The position numbers and the translations under genes were made by a program. From Antedon mediterranea (lineage: Eukaryota > Echinodermata > Crinoidea > Comatulida > Antedonidae), in assembly GCF_964355755.1 (NCBI RefSeq), contig NC_092672.1, forward strand, positions 3,410,001 to 3,474,000: 64,000 nt of DNA. Reading direction: 5' to 3'. Shown in pieces: positions 61,676 through 64,000 of the stretch. Every line of letters begins with the position of its first letter. Position 1 is the stretch's first letter. The notes beneath the pieces were generated by a model. It was not told where the DNA came from and searched no databases. It was given only the letters and a program-made list of their open reading frames with translations.

Positions 61676-64000
61676 ATGACGTCACCAGTCTCTGCTGGAA
61701 ACTCACCAATCAGCATTCCTTCAGTTCTAGTTAAAGAACCAGCAGCAGACCCTCAAACACCGACTAAAGAGCCCGAAAAAAGTAAGGCATATTTTACAAA
61801 ATATCTATACGATATTCGAGTTGGTTTCAATATTTTCAACACTTTTTTTAAAATTCAAATTACGTTTGAAATTTAAATACATCTGGAATTATTAGCTGTT
61901 ACAATATTACACTAATAAGACAATGTGGAAAATCCTTCAACGGTTTATTATGATTGTATACCCAAATTGTAGACGTTCGCAATTTTCTTCTATTAATTGC
62001 CGTATCTCTCTATCTATTTAGCTGTTAAAAACTAATTAAACTCTGTATTTTGTTGTTAAAATTAAATTTTTATTTTAATTGCATTTAAAAACACAGGGTT
62101 GAACCAGGTAGAAAGACGGTATAGTCAGCGTTTGACGCCAACCTCTTCTCCATCTGAACATTCTCAAAGGTACTACTCACCACAGTTTCCTCGACGAAAA
62201 CCACACTGGAAACCAAACTCTCCTGTGACGCCTACAAATAAGTTCCTCACCAAAGATGGAACGAACAGTCCACGGGCAAAAGCAGGTTCACGTCAACTAT
62301 TTATGCCTACACCATCTCCCACCCCAACGTCACAGCCTCCTAAATTTAATAAGAACAACAATTTCTTTAAGGAACGTTCACAGGCAGTGTACGATGACAG
62401 CGATGGTGACCAAACGCTCGAGTTGTCCAAGATGTCAAAAGGAAGTGTATCTGACGTTAGTTCAATTGGCTTCCCAGATGACAAATGTTCAAGAACACAA
62501 TCAAATTGTTACGAATCGGTAATTTTGATACGTTTTGGTTTTTTTTTTATTAAAGATGTATTGTCCCCCAAAAACATGAAAAATGTATATTAATAAAATA
62601 AGACTTTAAATAGGCCATTTTGCAGTTTTAATAAAGTTATTCATCTCTGTAAAAAAAATATTTCACTTATAACAAGACAAACGAAACCGTTAATTTAAAC
62701 CAAAAACCATTGTCTGACAGACAATTTAATATTGCTTGCTTTAAATTACATTTTTTTCAGGTAAATCAATTTGTTTTCGACCAGTTTTTGGTCAAAGTGG
62801 ATAACTATTACGTGACATTAAAATGGCATATTCAACAAAAAATGTTTTTAGGGGACAATATATCTTTAAGATCATAGCTTAATTATGAACTTTACTTTGT
62901 CAGATTTTTTGGAGAGCTTTAATTGGAGGTAAATAAATATGTAACATAGCAATTGTTTTAATAATTAAACATTTTTCATCGTCATTTTTCCTAGGACAAT
63001 GGGTCCGAGTCTGAATCGTACATACGTGAGAACGAATCAGAAAGAAGGCGTCGTCGTCGACTTAGCGCAGGCAGCGTGTCGTTGATGAGCCTAGCAGCTA
63101 GTCGAGAAGTGCTCAACGATATTTTCAAAAGTGAAAGAAATGAGAACAAATGGATGAAAGGTGTGATTGGGTTGTGCGTAGCAATATTTCTAGGTGCCAT
63201 ACTGTTCATCGGCTTGCACTACGGACTTTATTACACGGAAGTTGTGTCGGTTATCATCACGGCAGCGTCGACATTTTTCATAGTTCTAGGACTAGCATTC
63301 AGTGGTAAGCATATCAAGATAATGATTATAATAGTAATAACATATATATGCGTGTGCAGTGCTGAGCCGTTAATATGATCATTAATTTAATATAATTACT
63401 ATTAATAATTAAAACTATTATTAAATGAAAATGAAATAAATGAAACTTTAAACACGTATAGGCCTACATATTCTATCGACGAATAATTGATCTGTTTGGC
63501 CCACAATACAACTTCAACCTGGATTTTATTTGCTGATTGTACTCCATCATATGTCCGATTGTCAACATAGTATTTCATTTTTAAAGAATATTTAACTAAA
63601 AATGCACTAACTTTTATTATTTTATTTCTCGACAATACACTATTGGCATTAGTTGTTTTCATTCGTTCTTTTACACGGGTTTATTAAGTAAAATACTAAT
63701 AATACATTGTAATTTGTTTTGTATTGCAGTTAGATCAAGATGTATTGCGGCGTTAATGGTTCCAACTTTATGCACTTCCAGAGGGCGTGCTGCTGTTCTT
63801 GCTTTGACTCTTGGGCTATTATTGAACGGACCAATCAAAAACCTCGTAAATAATGCAAATCAGCTGACAGAAGCCATGACGTGTAACGCTGAGGTAAGCA
63901 ATTTTCACGTTATATACTTTTTATTAGGACTAATACAAAATTTGGACGAAAACCAATTGATGATCCTATCAAATAAGGTTATATACCAGTAGTATAATTA
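61676..64000 (+). CDS. DCST gene C: DC-STAMP-domain membrane protein, 5' part (cut by window end)
   Basis: Four exons are present: 61676-61781, 62097-62518, 62995-63304 and 63730-63893, coding 334 residues with the same phases as gene B. The rest lies beyond the window. The sequence is nearly that of B, with a few substitutions, one extra Asn codon in the N-rich stretch of exon 2 and one Arg codon fewer in the basic run of exon 3. Visible parts are the Ser/Pro-rich N-terminal region (VERRYSQRLTPTSSPSEHSQ), the basic run, the first membrane pair (VIGLCVAIFLGAILFIGLHY) and the segment LALTLGLLLNGPIKNLVNN. The start has the same upstream in-frame TAA as B. All splice sites seen are GT-AG, so nothing suggests a pseudogene. 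Confidence 0.9.
62550..62869. mobile_element. M6 inverted-repeat element in DCST C intron 2
   Basis: Ends TTAAAGATGTATTGTCCCC and GGGGACAATATATCTTTAA. It sits at the same intron position as the element in gene B and is inherited with the duplication. Confidence 0.8.

Noticed and set aside
31817-64000. Whether genes B and C could be one gene assembled twice
   Set aside because: They differ by clean insertions, an extra codon and many substitutions, and have different neighbours. True duplication is more likely, although haplotype duplication in the assembly cannot be fully excluded.

Overview
The window is eukaryotic nuclear DNA from an animal. Genes are split into many short exons with GT-AG introns, the DNA is AT-rich, and introns are full of short inverted-repeat elements, SINE-like and LINE-like fragments. 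The frequent palindrome TAGGCCTA and the protein similarities fit a marine invertebrate deuterostome, most likely an echinoderm. That assignment is inference, not proof.

Layout. (1) 1-4.1 kb, + strand: the last seven visible exons of argininosuccinate lyase (ASL). One intron holds two copies of a tRNA-like gene, the first inside a perfect 71-bp inverted repeat. (2) 4.1-6.9 kb: gene-free DNA with a strongly palindromic repeat field. (3) 6.9-15.0 kb, - strand: ZCCHC8, the zinc-knuckle scaffold of the nuclear exosome targeting (NEXT) complex. (4) 15.0-17.4 kb: intergenic DNA or APPBP2 3' UTR. (5) 17.4-26.4 kb, - strand: APPBP2, a complete 12-exon TPR protein of 583 residues with one GC-AG intron. 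(6) 26.4-31.7 kb: intergenic, divergent between APPBP2 and the next gene. (7) 31.8-64 kb, + strand: a tandem array of three DC-STAMP-domain membrane protein genes (DCST1/DCST2/SPE-42/Sneaky family). Gene A (nine coding exons, 1084 aa) and gene B (seven exons, 861 aa) are complete. Gene C is cut by the window end after four exons.

The three housekeeping-type genes are unrelated in function. The DCST cluster is the most interesting part. Family members act in sperm for egg fusion or activation in mammals, fish, fly and worm. Here the family is locally amplified, each copy has a long Ser/Pro-rich cytoplasmic N-terminal region, and each appears to carry a conserved upstream leader block. B and C are very similar even in introns, so their duplication is young, and several mobile elements lie in one copy but not the other. 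Gene A has about 209 extra N-terminal residues. The start codon of B and C aligns with an internal methionine of A.

Exon boundaries were set by hand from splice signals, reading phase and remembered family similarity. CDS lengths are consistent for ASL, APPBP2 and DCST A and B. The junction of ZCCHC8 exon 1 could not be resolved.
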